Position numbers and translations under genes: made by a program. From JAXMBN01 sp046349875 (GTDB lineage: Bacteria > Planctomycetota > Planctomycetia > Pirellulales > Pirellulaceae): a DNA stretch of 64,000 bases. The DNA lies in NCBI GenBank assembly GCA_046349875.1, contig JAXMBN010000013.1, positions 1-64,000 of the forward strand, given 5' to 3'. This document shows, in pieces, positions 15,835 to 24,477 of this stretch (the stretch's first letter is position 1; the number at the start of each line of letters is the position of its first letter). Under the pieces are notes generated by a model, which saw only the letters and a program-made list of their open reading frames with translations, was not told the DNA's origin and did not search any database.

Positions 15835-16770
15835 CTACTTGGTCCAGAGATCGAACGCTTCATGAAAGAAGGCTTCGCCATAGTTGAGCTCGCCCCCTTG
15901 GTGTCCTACCCAAGAAACCAATCCGACAAGCAAGAGTAGCCCGACTTTCCAAATCCATGTCCTCTTCTGAGAGCGACGGGCGAGCAATGCCAAAGCCATG
16001 ACGATCCAACTGAAGATGGCAGTCGAAACACCCAACCATCGATGCCAAAAGAAAGTGGCGTTCTTGACTTGCCCTAAGCCCACTTTCCACGATGGATAAC
16101 CCATCGTCTCTGCAAGCGACCATCCCATCATGACCGCCAGCACGGAAAACAATGCTCCCAGCACCAAACAATACACGGCAAAGTCTTCCGCTCGCTTGCC
16201 AGTGAACCAAGAGAAACAAAGGCTCATCCCACTTACCAAGATCAAAGCGATCGGAAGATGGATGACCGCGGGATGGAAGTAACCCTGAAACTTCCAAAAC
16301 TTGGCACCAAACGATAGAGATGGAGTCTCCTCCTTCGGTTCGCTCTTCGTCTCTTGCGCCACCTCTTCCCAAACGGCACCTTCCTCAATCCAGGTCCGTA
16401 AGAGCGCCAACTCCGCAGCGGGAAGCTTACCTTTCGAAGCAGGAGGCATCACTTGGGAATCTTCTTCGTTGGGATTGGCCATCAAGTAGTCCGTCCACAA
16501 CGGTGATTTCTCAACGCTACCCGCCGTCAGATATCCTAAGACCGCATCGCGATCTTGAATGTTGAGCCCACCTTTGGCATCGTCCCCCTGATGACATTCG
16601 GCACACCGCGATTGAAAAATCGGATAGATGTCGCGAGCAAAGGAGACGATTCCCGTGGTAGCTTGAGATGGTTGCGGCGTATCCTGTGCACGAATGCACC
16701 GCGGTCCTGTAGTGACGATCGAGGCCAAGCAGGTGAGGACCAGGGCCCAAGAACGAAAACTTCCAGGCAT
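15835..16770 (-). CDS. Secreted c-type cytochrome domain fused to DUF2231-like membrane domain
   Basis: About 311 residues from MPGSFRSWALVLTCLASIVT (10 more codons upstream are open). After a signal peptide comes a planctomycete-type cytochrome domain with IYPIFQSRCAECHQGDDAKG, i.e. a CxxCH heme site, and VMPPASKGKLPAAELALLRT, the Met-Pro-Pro stretch usual near the heme ligand. After a charged linker (about residue 140) there are five hydrophobic segments beginning FHPAVIHLPIALILVSGMSL, the DUF2231-type pattern (FHPAxVHFPIAL), with a possible heme-binding His. It probably sits in the cytoplasmic membrane with heme outside and may be an electron-transfer component. Monocistronic. Ends near repeat D. 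Confidence 0.8.
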   Translation of the reverse strand: MPGSFRSWALVLTCLASIVTTGPRCIRAQDTPQPSQATTGIVSFARDIYPIFQSRCAECHQGDDAKGGLNIQDRDAVLGYLTAGSVEKSPLWTDYLMANPNEEDSQVMPPASKGKLPAAELALLRTWIEEGAVWEEVAQETKSEPKEETPSLSFGAKFWKFQGYFHPAVIHLPIALILVSGMSLCFSWFTGKRAEDFAVYCLVLGALFSVLAVMMGWSLAETMGYPSWKVGLGQVKNATFFWHRWLGVSTAIFSWIVMALALLARRSQKRTWIWKVGLLLLVGLVSWVGHQGGELNYGEAFFHEAFDLWTK

Positions 16771-16960
16771 GTTGACTCCAGTTGAGGCGGGGTGAGCCAT
16801 TGATGGCGAGGCGGGGGGCCCTTAGTCATCAACACCTCGCTAGGGATCAAGGTGCTGCCAAGCGGCTTCCCTTTATTATGCTCACCAACCAGCTGGATGG
16901 GAAACCATAGGGACGATGTGGGCCTGCACTCGTTTTGGCAACTCCCCAACCAAGTTGCAA

Positions 16961-18118
16961 CTACTGAGGAAGAAAATCGGCTGCGACAGTTTGAAGCATA
17001 CCCTCGCCCTGCCCTGCAAGCACGCGGAAATATTCGCGAGCTCGGTCGTCTTGCCCATCCAATTGGAGCAAACAGGCTACACCAAAGAGCGATTCATGCG
17101 AATCCGACTCCACCGCCTGTTTGGCCCACGATTGCAAAACCTTTTCGAGCCCTTCTTTCGAAAGGGAACTCACATAATCTTGCAACGACATTGGCAGTTC
17201 CTTCGGGGAAAGACGACTTCCAGCTTGCCACGCTTGAATGAACGACTGCGCACAAATCGTGGAATCTCGCCCTTCGAGCGCGGCCAAAACACCATGCCGC
17301 AGATAAACACCCGAAGGAAGTCCTCTCCGAATTTCAAGCATGCGTTCGCAAGCATCCAATGCAGCCTTCCCGTCTCCATCGCGAACCATGGTGTCGGTCC
17401 ACTGAATCGCGGATTGCTCCCATACCGAGGATGTCGGTGTAGCTAAAGTCACAGGCTCAATCGTTCGAGCGTTCGCATCTCTCGAATGCGCACTTACCAA
17501 TCGTTGTAGGCCCGGCACAATAACTTCAGAAGATATCGTCTGCTGGGTCGGAATAGGATCCAAGCTGGATGCTAGTCGAACATCGGGAACTTTGATGGGT
17601 GACAAGGCTTCGCGATGTTGTACTTGGAGGGAAGGCCATTCCGTCTCTACCGGGAACATCCAATTGCGATGCTCGTACGGAACTCCTTGCGTCTCGATGG
17701 TGGAGTCGATTACCTCACCGTCGATCTCCTGAACCCAGGATGGATCGAAGATAGGTTGATAGGGAACCTGAACTGGATTACTGATCCCACCATACGCAAC
17801 ACAAGGGTTGTAGTAGGAAACACATGGCGTATAAGTCGTGGCACATCGATAACGAGGAAGGCAATGGCGTGTCCAACAAGGCCGAGCCGTCCACCAAGGA
17901 GAAACGACACGATATCGAGCCGTTATGGAATAGCTCGGATAGGCATAGGATCGATAAGGCCATCCGATATAGCTGTAGGATGCATAATCGGGAAAGTACC
18001 CGTGATATCCGTATCCATATCCATAGCGCACATGGACATAAGGATGTCCGGCATGGAGGCTTCCCACCCAACTGACCACGAGAGCCAGACCTAATAAACA
18101 GCGACGCACGATGTGCAT
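16961..18118 (-). CDS. Secreted Tyr/Pro-rich protein with TPR-like C-terminus
   Basis: About 385 residues from MHIVRRCLLGLALVVSWVGS (two in-frame ATGs lie 3 and 8 codons upstream; the choice is uncertain). Signal peptide, then a Tyr/Gly-rich stretch (HVRYGYGYGYHGYFPDYASY), then a Cys-containing region (CWTRHCLPRYRCATTYTPC). The C-terminal ~130 residues are helical with pairs such as ALDACERMLEIRRGLPSGVY and LFGVACLLQLDGQDDRAREY, resembling tetratricopeptide-like repeats. Planctomycetes have many such exported proteins; function unknown. Divergently placed from the fab locus. Confidence 0.7.
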   Translation of the reverse strand: MHIVRRCLLGLALVVSWVGSLHAGHPYVHVRYGYGYGYHGYFPDYASYSYIGWPYRSYAYPSYSITARYRVVSPWWTARPCWTRHCLPRYRCATTYTPCVSYYNPCVAYGGISNPVQVPYQPIFDPSWVQEIDGEVIDSTIETQGVPYEHRNWMFPVETEWPSLQVQHREALSPIKVPDVRLASSLDPIPTQQTISSEVIVPGLQRLVSAHSRDANARTIEPVTLATPTSSVWEQSAIQWTDTMVRDGDGKAALDACERMLEIRRGLPSGVYLRHGVLAALEGRDSTICAQSFIQAWQAGSRLSPKELPMSLQDYVSSLSKEGLEKVLQSWAKQAVESDSHESLFGVACLLQLDGQDDRAREYFRVLAGQGEGMLQTVAADFLPQ

Positions 18119-18590
18119 GGTAGTCATCCGATGGACGTTCACGATCGCAGACCTTCGTTTCGACTTTGCGGAATGAGACGGTTCTGCGGAATGGAAGGAG
18201 CTCGTTCGAAAAACAGCTGAGCCGCTGTTCGAAGCCCTATCTCTTCAATTATTGTGCCACCAAGTCCCGGACGAAGAGGGGAAAACCGATGCAACTTTCC
18301 TTTTTTTGGCGAGAGTGGCGGGCCGCGAAACGGCCCGTAGCAACCAAGGCTTGTCAAAATGCTCGTCCGATCGGCCATTCGACCTCATTCAACGTCGGCG
18401 GTACTTACCATTTGTTCCCTATTGGAATAGGATTTGAGGCCGATTCGTAGGTTACGGAGAGAATTCCCTATCGAAACCGGTTTTTCAACTGGCTCAGGGA
18501 GGATATCCTTTTTCTTCCGCTCGCGATCGTGTTTTGGACACTCCCGCGAACGGCAGGACTTGCTTTAGGAGTGGTCGTGCGAACTGGAGA
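18119..18590. other. Non-coding leader region before the palindrome array
   Basis: No credible gene is seen; the frames on both strands are arginine/serine-rich and disagree with neighbouring codon use. It must contain the promoter of the minus-strand gene starting at 18118. A G/C-rich stretch GGCGGGCCGCGAAACGGCCC near 18318-18337 can form a hairpin (GGGCC...GGCCC). Confidence 0.4.
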
Positions 18591-18785
18591 CGATTGGGAC
18601 AATCGTGGAACGAAAAGCTTACGACTAGGGCAATCGTAGGACGAGATAAATGCGTCGATTGGGACAATCGTGTTACGAAAATACGATTGGGACAATCGTG
18701 CTACGTGATGACGATTGGGACAATCGTGTTACGAGATAAATGCGACGATTGCGATAATCGTGCTACGAGTACGTTGAGACAATCG
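18591..18785. repeat. Array of seven CGATTG-N3-CAATCG palindromic units
   Basis: Units at 18591-18605, 18622-18636, 18656-18670, 18684-18698, 18712-18726, 18746-18760 and 18771-18785. The consensus is CGATTGGGACAATCG (perfect 6-bp arms, GGA/GGG centre), followed in most copies by TGNTACGA. Units 1, 3, 4 and 5 are exact; 2, 6 and 7 have one to three changes. Start-to-start spacing is 31, 34, 28, 28, 34 and about 25 bp, i.e. roughly three helical turns. The array ends 26 bp before the TTG start of the ketosynthase homologue. It is not a CRISPR: spacers are short, similar and partly shared. Confidence 0.85.
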
Positions 18786-18811
18786 CAAGATATGATCGAA
18801 AGGTAACGGAA

Positions 18812-20137
18812 TTGATTTCCACTGCAGACTCTACCAAGCGCGTTGTCATCACAGGTTTCGGGGTGATCAGCCCTATCGGTTGCAACCTGGACACTTTCCG
18901 CTCTTCATTGGAGCAGGGAAAGAGCGGAATTGGCAAACTCGAATTGATCCCCGAGAAGAGCATTCCGGTGGAGAACGGAGCTGAAGTCAAGGCTTTTTCA
19001 GGTGATATCGAGAACTACGGGCCACTTGAAAAAACCTTGCAAAGAAACATTCGCAAGGGCCAAAAGGTAATGTGCCGCGAGATCGAGATGGGGGTCGCGG
19101 CCTGCCAGCATGCATTGCATCACAGCGGATTGCATGAAGGTATTCGCAATCCAGAACGCACAGGGATTGTTTACGGCAGCGACTATATTCTGACTCGGCC
19201 AGAAGAGTATATCGATGGGATGATCGCCTGCCGCGATTCCGAAGGCCATGTCAATGTCGAGGAATGGCCTGAAAAAGGGATCCCCAATGTGAATCCCCTG
19301 TGGCTTCTCAAATACCTTCCCAACATGCCTGCAAGTCACGTCGCCATTTACAACGATTTGCGAGGACCGAGCAATTCGATCACCATTCGTGAGGCCAGTA
19401 ATAATCTCTCGATCGCAGAAGCGGTAGCTGCGATTCGTCGTGGTGTCGCGGATGCGATGGTGGTTGGATCGACGGGATGTTTCATCCATCCATTGCGCGC
19501 CATCCATGCATCGGGCCAGGTAACATTGGCCAAAGATCGAGCCAATCCGGCTGAGATGTCTCGTCCCTTTGATCGCGATCGCGACGGAGTGGTTTTGGGC
19601 GAAGGGGCCGGGGCGATGACGATCGAATCTCTGGAACATGCACAAGCTCGCGGGGCCAAAATCTATGGCGAGATCCTTGGCGGAGCGGCCAGTGCCGTCG
19701 GAGCCACCACAGGACGCGACTACATTCGCATCGCGGTGGGGAACGTTTTGCGGACTCTTCAAGAACGCTTCCCCGACTTTTTCCGCAGTGCTTGGCACCT
19801 CCATGCCAGTGGTCGCGGAGAGATCGAGAAGGACCGTTCCGAGGCGGGCGGAGTCGTCGATGCTTTCGGCGATGCTAGCGCGAAGATCCCCGTTTTCGCA
19901 GGCAAGAGCTACTTTGGCAATTTGGGGGCCGGCGGTGCGGCGGTGGAACTGATCGCCAGTTGCATGGCCTTGGAAAAGGGAAGCCTTTTCTCGACGCTCA
20001 ATTACCAAACACCCGATCCCGAATGTCCGCTATTTGTTGCCCCTGCCGGCACACCTGCGGGACAGGGCTTCGTCCACATGAGTTACTCGCCCCAGGGACA
20101 GGCCAGCGCCGTTCTCGTTCGTCGCTTCGAAGAGTAG
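18812..20137 (+). CDS. Ketosynthase homologue lacking the catalytic Cys (pseudo-KAS)
   Basis: 441 residues, starting at TTG 18812 (MISTADSTKRVVITGFGVIS); no ATG is available. It has the FabF/KAS-II thiolase fold throughout: VVITGFGVISPIG, RPFDRDRDGVVLGEGAGAM, and NLGAGGAAVE near the end. In the nucleophile motif, where the FabF of this locus has TATACASATNA, this protein has TITIREASNNL: Cys is replaced by Glu194. The first active His is kept (HASGRGE, His331). Lys365 is kept, but the second His is Asn370 (GKSYFGNLGAGG against KxxxGH). It therefore cannot do normal Cys-based condensation. It may decarboxylate malonyl-ACP, or act as a partner subunit like chain-length factors, or be regulatory; these are inferences. 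It stands first in the rpmF-fab locus, 257 bp before rpmF. Confidence 0.85.
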   Translation: MISTADSTKRVVITGFGVISPIGCNLDTFRSSLEQGKSGIGKLELIPEKSIPVENGAEVKAFSGDIENYGPLEKTLQRNIRKGQKVMCREIEMGVAACQHALHHSGLHEGIRNPERTGIVYGSDYILTRPEEYIDGMIACRDSEGHVNVEEWPEKGIPNVNPLWLLKYLPNMPASHVAIYNDLRGPSNSITIREASNNLSIAEAVAAIRRGVADAMVVGSTGCFIHPLRAIHASGQVTLAKDRANPAEMSRPFDRDRDGVVLGEGAGAMTIESLEHAQARGAKIYGEILGGAASAVGATTGRDYIRIAVGNVLRTLQERFPDFFRSAWHLHASGRGEIEKDRSEAGGVVDAFGDASAKIPVFAGKSYFGNLGAGGAAVELIASCMALEKGSLFSTLNYQTPDPECPLFVAPAGTPAGQGFVHMSYSPQGQASAVLVRRFEE

Positions 20138-20171
20138 AACTGTTGATCGGCTCGCCAAGGCTCGTTTCGAC

Positions 20172-20200
20172 TTGACAGTTTGGGTTGGCCCCTTTATCGT
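20172..20200 (+). promoter_or_regulatory. Predicted promoter for rpmF-fabD
   Basis: TTGACA at 20172-20177 and TATCGT at 20195-20200 are 17 bp apart. The -35 is a perfect consensus match and the -10 matches at four positions. It would give a leader of about 190 bases before rpmF. Within the leader, 20240-20340 is GC-rich and might fold; no known riboswitch or L32 autoregulatory element was recognised. Confidence 0.45.
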
Positions 20201-20394
20201 TCTTGACTCTCTAAAGCGGGAAAACACCAACCCCACTTTTGAGCCAGGAAACCGAATCGGGGCTGGGATACGATTTTAAGACCCTGAAAACGCTGGACTG
20301 CGAACTGTGGTACCACGTGGCGGACCTGGCGAGAGCCAAACACAAGACAAAAGAATAAGACAACGCACTTAAGTTGATGGTTTGAGGTTAAATC

Positions 20395-20577
20395 ATGGCA
20401 GTTCCCAAGCGACGTCACTCCAACTCGCGAAGCAACAAGCGAAGGTCGCATCACCACAAGAAGCCCAAGCAATTGACGGCATGCCCACGTTGCAGTTCGA
20501 CCGTTCCAACGCATACCGTTTGCCCTAAGTGCGGACAGTACATGGGTCGCAACGTCGTCGAAATGGCGGCTGAATAG
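20395..20577 (+). CDS. rpmF: 50S ribosomal protein L32
   Basis: 60 residues: MAVPKRRHSNSRSNKRRSHH, a basic N-terminus typical of L32, then a zinc ribbon with two Cys pairs (CPRCSS and CPKCGQ). GAGG lies about 8 bp before the ATG. L32 binds 23S rRNA in the large subunit. Its place just before fabD is the classical rpmF-fab arrangement, but plsX and fabH, which usually lie between, are missing here. Confidence 0.96.
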   Translation: MAVPKRRHSNSRSNKRRSHHHKKPKQLTACPRCSSTVPTHTVCPKCGQYMGRNVVEMAAE

Positions 20578-20720
20578 TTTTAGCTTTACCGAAATTCGTT
20601 TTGGATTCGGATTGAAGTTCAAGCGAGCAGGATGAATCGCCACGCGATGATTCCGATAGCTCGCTTGATTTGTTTCTGGATAGATCGTCGATTCTCGAAC
20701 GAGTACGAGGGAACGTAAGA

Positions 20721-21632
20721 ATGGCCAAGACCGTTCTCCTATTTCCTGGGCAAGGCGCGCAAGCCGTCGGCATGGGAAACAATTTGACGCAGCGAAGCTC
20801 CAAAGCCAAATCGCTTTTCGATCAAGCGTCCGAAATCCTTGGCTATGATCTCTTAGCCTTGTGCACTCAAGGACCTGAGTCGCAATTGAATGCGACCTCG
20901 CACTCTCAACCCGCCTTGTTTGTTCATGCGATGGCAGCGTTGGCCGATCTTTCCGAACAGAAGCCCGAAGTCGTTTCGGGTGCGATTGCGGTCGCGGGCC
21001 TTAGCTTGGGTGAATACAGCGCTGCTTGCGCTGCAGGTGCGATCACGTTTGAAGATGGTGTCAAGCTCGTCCACGAGCGTGGAACGGCGATGCAGGCAGC
21101 GGCCGAGTCATCGCCGAGTGGCATGGCTAGTGTGCTTGGGCTCGATTTTGAAAAAGTTACCGAGCTCTGCAATCAAGCGAGGCAGCCTGGCGAGATTCTT
21201 CAGGTTGCCAACCTTTTGTGCCCGGGCAATATCGCAATTTCGGGACATGTTGCATCACTCGATGCAGCATCTCAAGTAGCCGAACAAATGGGTGCGATGA
21301 AGTTTATTCGCCTATCGGTTGCGGGTGCTTTCCATACCGACTTGATGCTTCCTGCCAAGGAACGTCTGGCTCAAGCGATAGCGGCCACGCCGATGCAGGC
21401 CTGCCGAATTCCATTGATTTCCAATGTCGATGCGCAACCTCACACGGCAGCTTCGGATCTACAAGCTCTCTTTCCTAAACAGCTGGTTTCACCGGTTCGA
21501 TGGGAAGATTCCTTGCGACACTTGATTGCGATGGGTGCTGAACAATTTTATGAAATCGGTGCAGGCCGGGTTCTCGCTGGAACGCTCAAGCGAATCGATC
21601 GCAAAGCAGCATGCGAGAGCTATGGAGATTGA
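20721..21632 (+). CDS. fabD: Malonyl-CoA:ACP transacylase
   Basis: FabD transfers malonyl from CoA to acyl carrier protein for fatty acid elongation. The start at 20721 gives MAKTVLLFPGQGAQAVGMGN (303 residues, family-typical), with GAGGGA upstream; the frame also opens 17 codons earlier but that extension lacks family character. Motifs: FPGQGAQ oxyanion loop, the nucleophile elbow AGLSLGEYSA (Ser in GLSLG), an Arg at VHERGTAMQ, and the active His in SVAGAFHTDLM. It is followed 78 bp later by fabG. Confidence 0.95.
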   Translation: MAKTVLLFPGQGAQAVGMGNNLTQRSSKAKSLFDQASEILGYDLLALCTQGPESQLNATSHSQPALFVHAMAALADLSEQKPEVVSGAIAVAGLSLGEYSAACAAGAITFEDGVKLVHERGTAMQAAAESSPSGMASVLGLDFEKVTELCNQARQPGEILQVANLLCPGNIAISGHVASLDAASQVAEQMGAMKFIRLSVAGAFHTDLMLPAKERLAQAIAATPMQACRIPLISNVDAQPHTAASDLQALFPKQLVSPVRWEDSLRHLIAMGAEQFYEIGAGRVLAGTLKRIDRKAACESYGD

Positions 21633-21710
21633 TCCAAGCCAAAGCCAGAACGTTTTTCGTCAACACGACATCACCTCTCTAGTTTGGGTGAAGAGTAAGA
21701 AAGGAAACAG

Positions 21711-22481
21711 ATGAGCGAACTAAAGCCGCTTGGCATTACTGCGGACCTCAGTGGCCAGATCGCCATGGTCACTGGAGCATCGCAAGGACTTGGAAAGGCC
21801 ATCGCCATTCGCTTGGGCGAATGCGGGGCCAAGGTACTTTGCGTGGCTCGAAGCGCCGATAAGCTCAAGGAGACCGTCGATGCAATTCAAGCAGCGGGTG
21901 GTCAGGCCGTGGCCGTTCCTTGCGACGTGACCGATCGCGCATCGATTGCAAGTTTATTTGAACAAGTTGAAAAGGATCACGTTCGACTTGATATTCTCGT
22001 CAACAATGCCGGAATCACTCGCGATACGCTATTGCCCGTGATGACGGACGAGCAATGGGATGAGATCATCGCTGCCAACTTGACCAGTTGCTTCCTGTTT
22101 TCGCGAGCTGCATCGCGGATGATGATGCGACAACGCTATGGCCGGATCATCAACATGTCGAGCGTTTCCGGATTGATCGGTAACCCAGGCCAAACAAACT
22201 ACTCGGCCACTAAGGCAGGCATGATTGGCTTCACGCGCAGCATGAGCCGCGAGCTGGGCAAACGAAAGGTCACGGTAAATGCCGTTGCCCCTGGATTTAT
22301 CGAATCGGACATGACGAAGGCTCTGGGTCCGGACCTGTTGGATAAGGTCAAGGAACGGATTCCCGCGGCCCGACTTGGCACGGCCGACGACGTTGCAGCA
22401 TGCGTGGTTTTCTTGGCCAGCAAGGCAGCCAGCTATGTAACCGGACAAGTCCTCACCGTGGACGGCGGGATGACGGGCTGA
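21711..22481 (+). CDS. fabG: 3-oxoacyl-ACP reductase
   Basis: Short-chain dehydrogenase of 256 residues that reduces 3-oxoacyl-ACP with NADPH. Signatures: VTGASQGLGKAIAIRLG (NADP-binding), LVNNAGITRD, the catalytic Ser in INMSSVSGLIGNPG, YSATKAG with Tyr and Lys, and the C-terminal TGQVLTVDGGMTG. It starts at ATG 21711 after a GGAAACAG-type site. Compared with typical FabG there is an 8-residue N-terminal extension (MSELKPLG). It lies between fabD and acpP as in the standard locus. Confidence 0.95.
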   Translation: MSELKPLGITADLSGQIAMVTGASQGLGKAIAIRLGECGAKVLCVARSADKLKETVDAIQAAGGQAVAVPCDVTDRASIASLFEQVEKDHVRLDILVNNAGITRDTLLPVMTDEQWDEIIAANLTSCFLFSRAASRMMMRQRYGRIINMSSVSGLIGNPGQTNYSATKAGMIGFTRSMSRELGKRKVTVNAVAPGFIESDMTKALGPDLLDKVKERIPAARLGTADDVAACVVFLASKAASYVTGQVLTVDGGMTG

Positions 22482-22600
22482 TATCCTTAGAACCCAAACC
22501 CGAAAGAGGGGAAGACTCGGCAGGTTGTTCCTTGCGTGTGTTTTTCGCTGGATTGGGTTGGAAAAGCCTGGTCAAGAACTGGGGGCCTACCCTTCAAGCC

Positions 22601-22630
22601 TTGACCTAGTTTGCTAGAATCCTCTATCTT
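22601..22630 (+). promoter_or_regulatory. Possible promoter for acpP
   Basis: TTGACC at 22601-22606 and TATCTT at 22625-22630, 18 bp apart, lie about 90 bp before acpP. A separate promoter for acpP fits with its need for high expression. Prediction only. Confidence 0.35.
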
Positions 22631-22720
22631 TGACGCCCCAGTTCGTCTGGACGTCTCTTCCCCTTCCTCTCGGGTCGGGAAGTTTTTGAAATTGTAATTT
22701 TCGATTAGGGAGTTCCTTCT

Positions 22721-22960
22721 ATGGCATCCATTGAGGAGCGAGTCATCGACATCGTCGCTGAACAGCTTGGAGTGGAAAAGGATAAGATCACTCGCGAAAC
22801 TCACTTTGTGAATGACCTCGGCGCTGATTCGCTCGACACGGTCGAATTGGTGATGGAGCTCGAAGAAGAGTTTGACATCAGCATTCCCGAAGAATCCGCA
22901 GAGAAGATCCAGCGGGTCGGTGAAGCGATCGATTACATCGAAAAGAATCAAGGCAACTAG
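22721..22960 (+). CDS. acpP: Acyl carrier protein
   Basis: 79 residues, acidic: MASIEERVIDIVAEQLGVEK, the phosphopantetheine site GADSLDTVELVMELEEEF with Ser at the attachment position, and a C-terminal helix EAIDYIEKNQGN. It carries growing acyl chains for all Fab enzymes. GGGAG lies about 9 bp before the ATG. It is followed by a strong hairpin at 22996-23025, which may separate its expression from fabF. Confidence 0.97.
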   Translation: MASIEERVIDIVAEQLGVEKDKITRETHFVNDLGADSLDTVELVMELEEEFDISIPEESAEKIQRVGEAIDYIEKNQGN

Positions 22961-22995
22961 CGGTTCGCCAGTTGCAGCAACCGCGATGGCAATGA

Positions 22996-23025
22996 TCTCA
23001 CCCCAGGTTTCGACCTGAGGTGAGA
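22996..23025 (+). terminator. Stable hairpin between acpP and fabF (attenuator or processing site)
   Basis: Arms TCTCACCCCAGGT (22996-23008) and ACCTGAGGTGAGA (23013-23025) pair over 13 bp with a single C-A mismatch around a TTCG tetraloop. TTCG is an especially stable loop. The following GAGTTTCGTTTCC is only a weak T-tract. It could partly stop transcription or protect acpP mRNA, giving more ACP than FabF. Confidence 0.65.
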
Positions 23026-23107
23026 GAGTTTCGTTTCCATGCTGTAACATCACGTGGTCCATTGCCATCGTTTGTTTGAATTCATGTTCGCCGCGGGTCG
23101 AGATCTT

Positions 23108-24346
23108 ATGAAACGCCGTGTAGTCGTGACAGGGCTTGGGGTGGTGACACCTTTAGGTTGTGAAGTCGACTTGCTGTGGGAGAAAATCCTGGCTGGAGTG
23201 AGTGGCATTCATCCGCTCACCATTCTCGATACCGATCCCCACAAGGTTCGCTTCGGGGGTGATGTTGCCAACTTTGACCCAGCCGATACTTGCGATGCCA
23301 AAGAATCGAAGCGATTGGATCGCTTTACTTTGTTTGCATTGTTCGCAGCCAATCGCGCGTTTCGCGATTCAGGTTTGGATATCACGAAGGAAGATCCCTT
23401 CCGCTGTGGCGCCATCATCGGGTCGGGAATCGGTGGGCTCAACGAAATTGAAGAGCAGATGGAACGCCTTTTCACCAAGGGCCCCGATCGCGTTTCGCCA
23501 TTCACCATCCCCAAGATGATGCTCAATGCTGCAGGTGGCAACATCGCCATTGCGCACGGACTTCGTGGACCCAACTTTGCGACCGCCACCGCATGCGCAA
23601 GTGCAACCAATGCGATGGGTGATGCGCTCAAGACCATTCAGTATGGTGACGCGGAAGTCATGGTAACTGGCGGAAGCGAAGCAGCCATTACGGCCATGGG
23701 TTTGGCAGGTTTTGCCAACATGAAAGCGCTTTCTACTCGGCACGATGAACCAACTCGAGCCAGCCGGCCGTTCGATCGCGATCGCGATGGCTTTGTTTTG
23801 GCTGAAGGAGCTGGAGTGCTCATTTTTGAAGAGCTCGAGCATGCCAAGAATCGCGGGGCTCGCATTTATGCGGAAGTGCTCGGGTTCGGTGGAAGCTGCG
23901 ATGCTGGTCACATCACTCAGCCCGATTCGCAAGGTACAGGTGCGGCTCGCGCCATGCGCAATGCTCTCACCGATGCCAAGATCGATCCTTCTCAAGTTCA
24001 TTACATCAACGCTCACGGCACCAGCACTCCGCTCGGTGATAAGGCCGAGACTCAAGCGATCAAATCGGTCTATGGCGAGTCGGCTCGGACGGTTTCCATC
24101 TCGAGCACCAAGGGGCACCTAGGACATTCACTCGGTGCAAGCGGTGGCATTGAAATGGTCCTGGCCGTGAAGAGTGTCTATCACAACATCGTTCCGCCAA
24201 CGATCAATCTCGAAAATCCAGACCCTGAATGCGATCTGGACTATACACCACTTCAGCCTCGCGAACGCACCGTCGATATCGCGATGAACAACAGCTTCGG
24301 TTTCGGTGGCCACAACGCAAGCATCCTGTGCGGTAAGTTGCGATAA
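23108..24346 (+). CDS. fabF: 3-oxoacyl-ACP synthase II
   Basis: FabF performs the elongating condensation of acyl chains with malonyl-ACP. From ATG 23108 the protein is 412 residues and starts MKRRVVVTGLGVVTPLG, the typical beginning; the frame is open from GTG 23054. The full Cys-His-His triad is present: TATACASATNAMG, INAHGTSTPLGD and STKGHLGHSLGASGG. This makes it the competent ketosynthase of the locus, in contrast to the pseudo-KAS at 18812-20137. After the stop, 24369-24403 (GCTCTCTT...AAGAGAG) is a modest hairpin. Confidence 0.95.
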   Translation: MKRRVVVTGLGVVTPLGCEVDLLWEKILAGVSGIHPLTILDTDPHKVRFGGDVANFDPADTCDAKESKRLDRFTLFALFAANRAFRDSGLDITKEDPFRCGAIIGSGIGGLNEIEEQMERLFTKGPDRVSPFTIPKMMLNAAGGNIAIAHGLRGPNFATATACASATNAMGDALKTIQYGDAEVMVTGGSEAAITAMGLAGFANMKALSTRHDEPTRASRPFDRDRDGFVLAEGAGVLIFEELEHAKNRGARIYAEVLGFGGSCDAGHITQPDSQGTGAARAMRNALTDAKIDPSQVHYINAHGTSTPLGDKAETQAIKSVYGESARTVSISSTKGHLGHSLGASGGIEMVLAVKSVYHNIVPPTINLENPDPECDLDYTPLQPRERTVDIAMNNSFGFGGHNASILCGKLR

Positions 24347-24477
24347 ACAGCTACTCGATCGATGCAAAAAGCTCTCTTGCTCTTAATGCCGATGAAAGAG
24401 AGTTTATCAGGGACCGGAAGTGAACTTTTAAGCTTACCGAGAAAGACCTTTGAAGGACTGTAGGTCGACGATAAAGC

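Noticed and set aside
18139..18378. 79-codon minus-strand frame upstream of the Tyr-rich secreted protein
   Set aside because: No motif, no conserved feature, and it overlaps the expected promoter region.
18591..18785. CRISPR-like appearance of the repeat array
   Set aside because: Units are 15-bp palindromes with short, similar 10-19-bp gaps, no constant 28-37-bp repeats, no unique spacers and no cas genes.
18534..18806. A 90-codon plus-strand frame across the palindrome array
   Set aside because: Its sequence is only the translation of the repeats (recurring TIGTIVLR-like words in shifting frames) and has no ribosome binding site.
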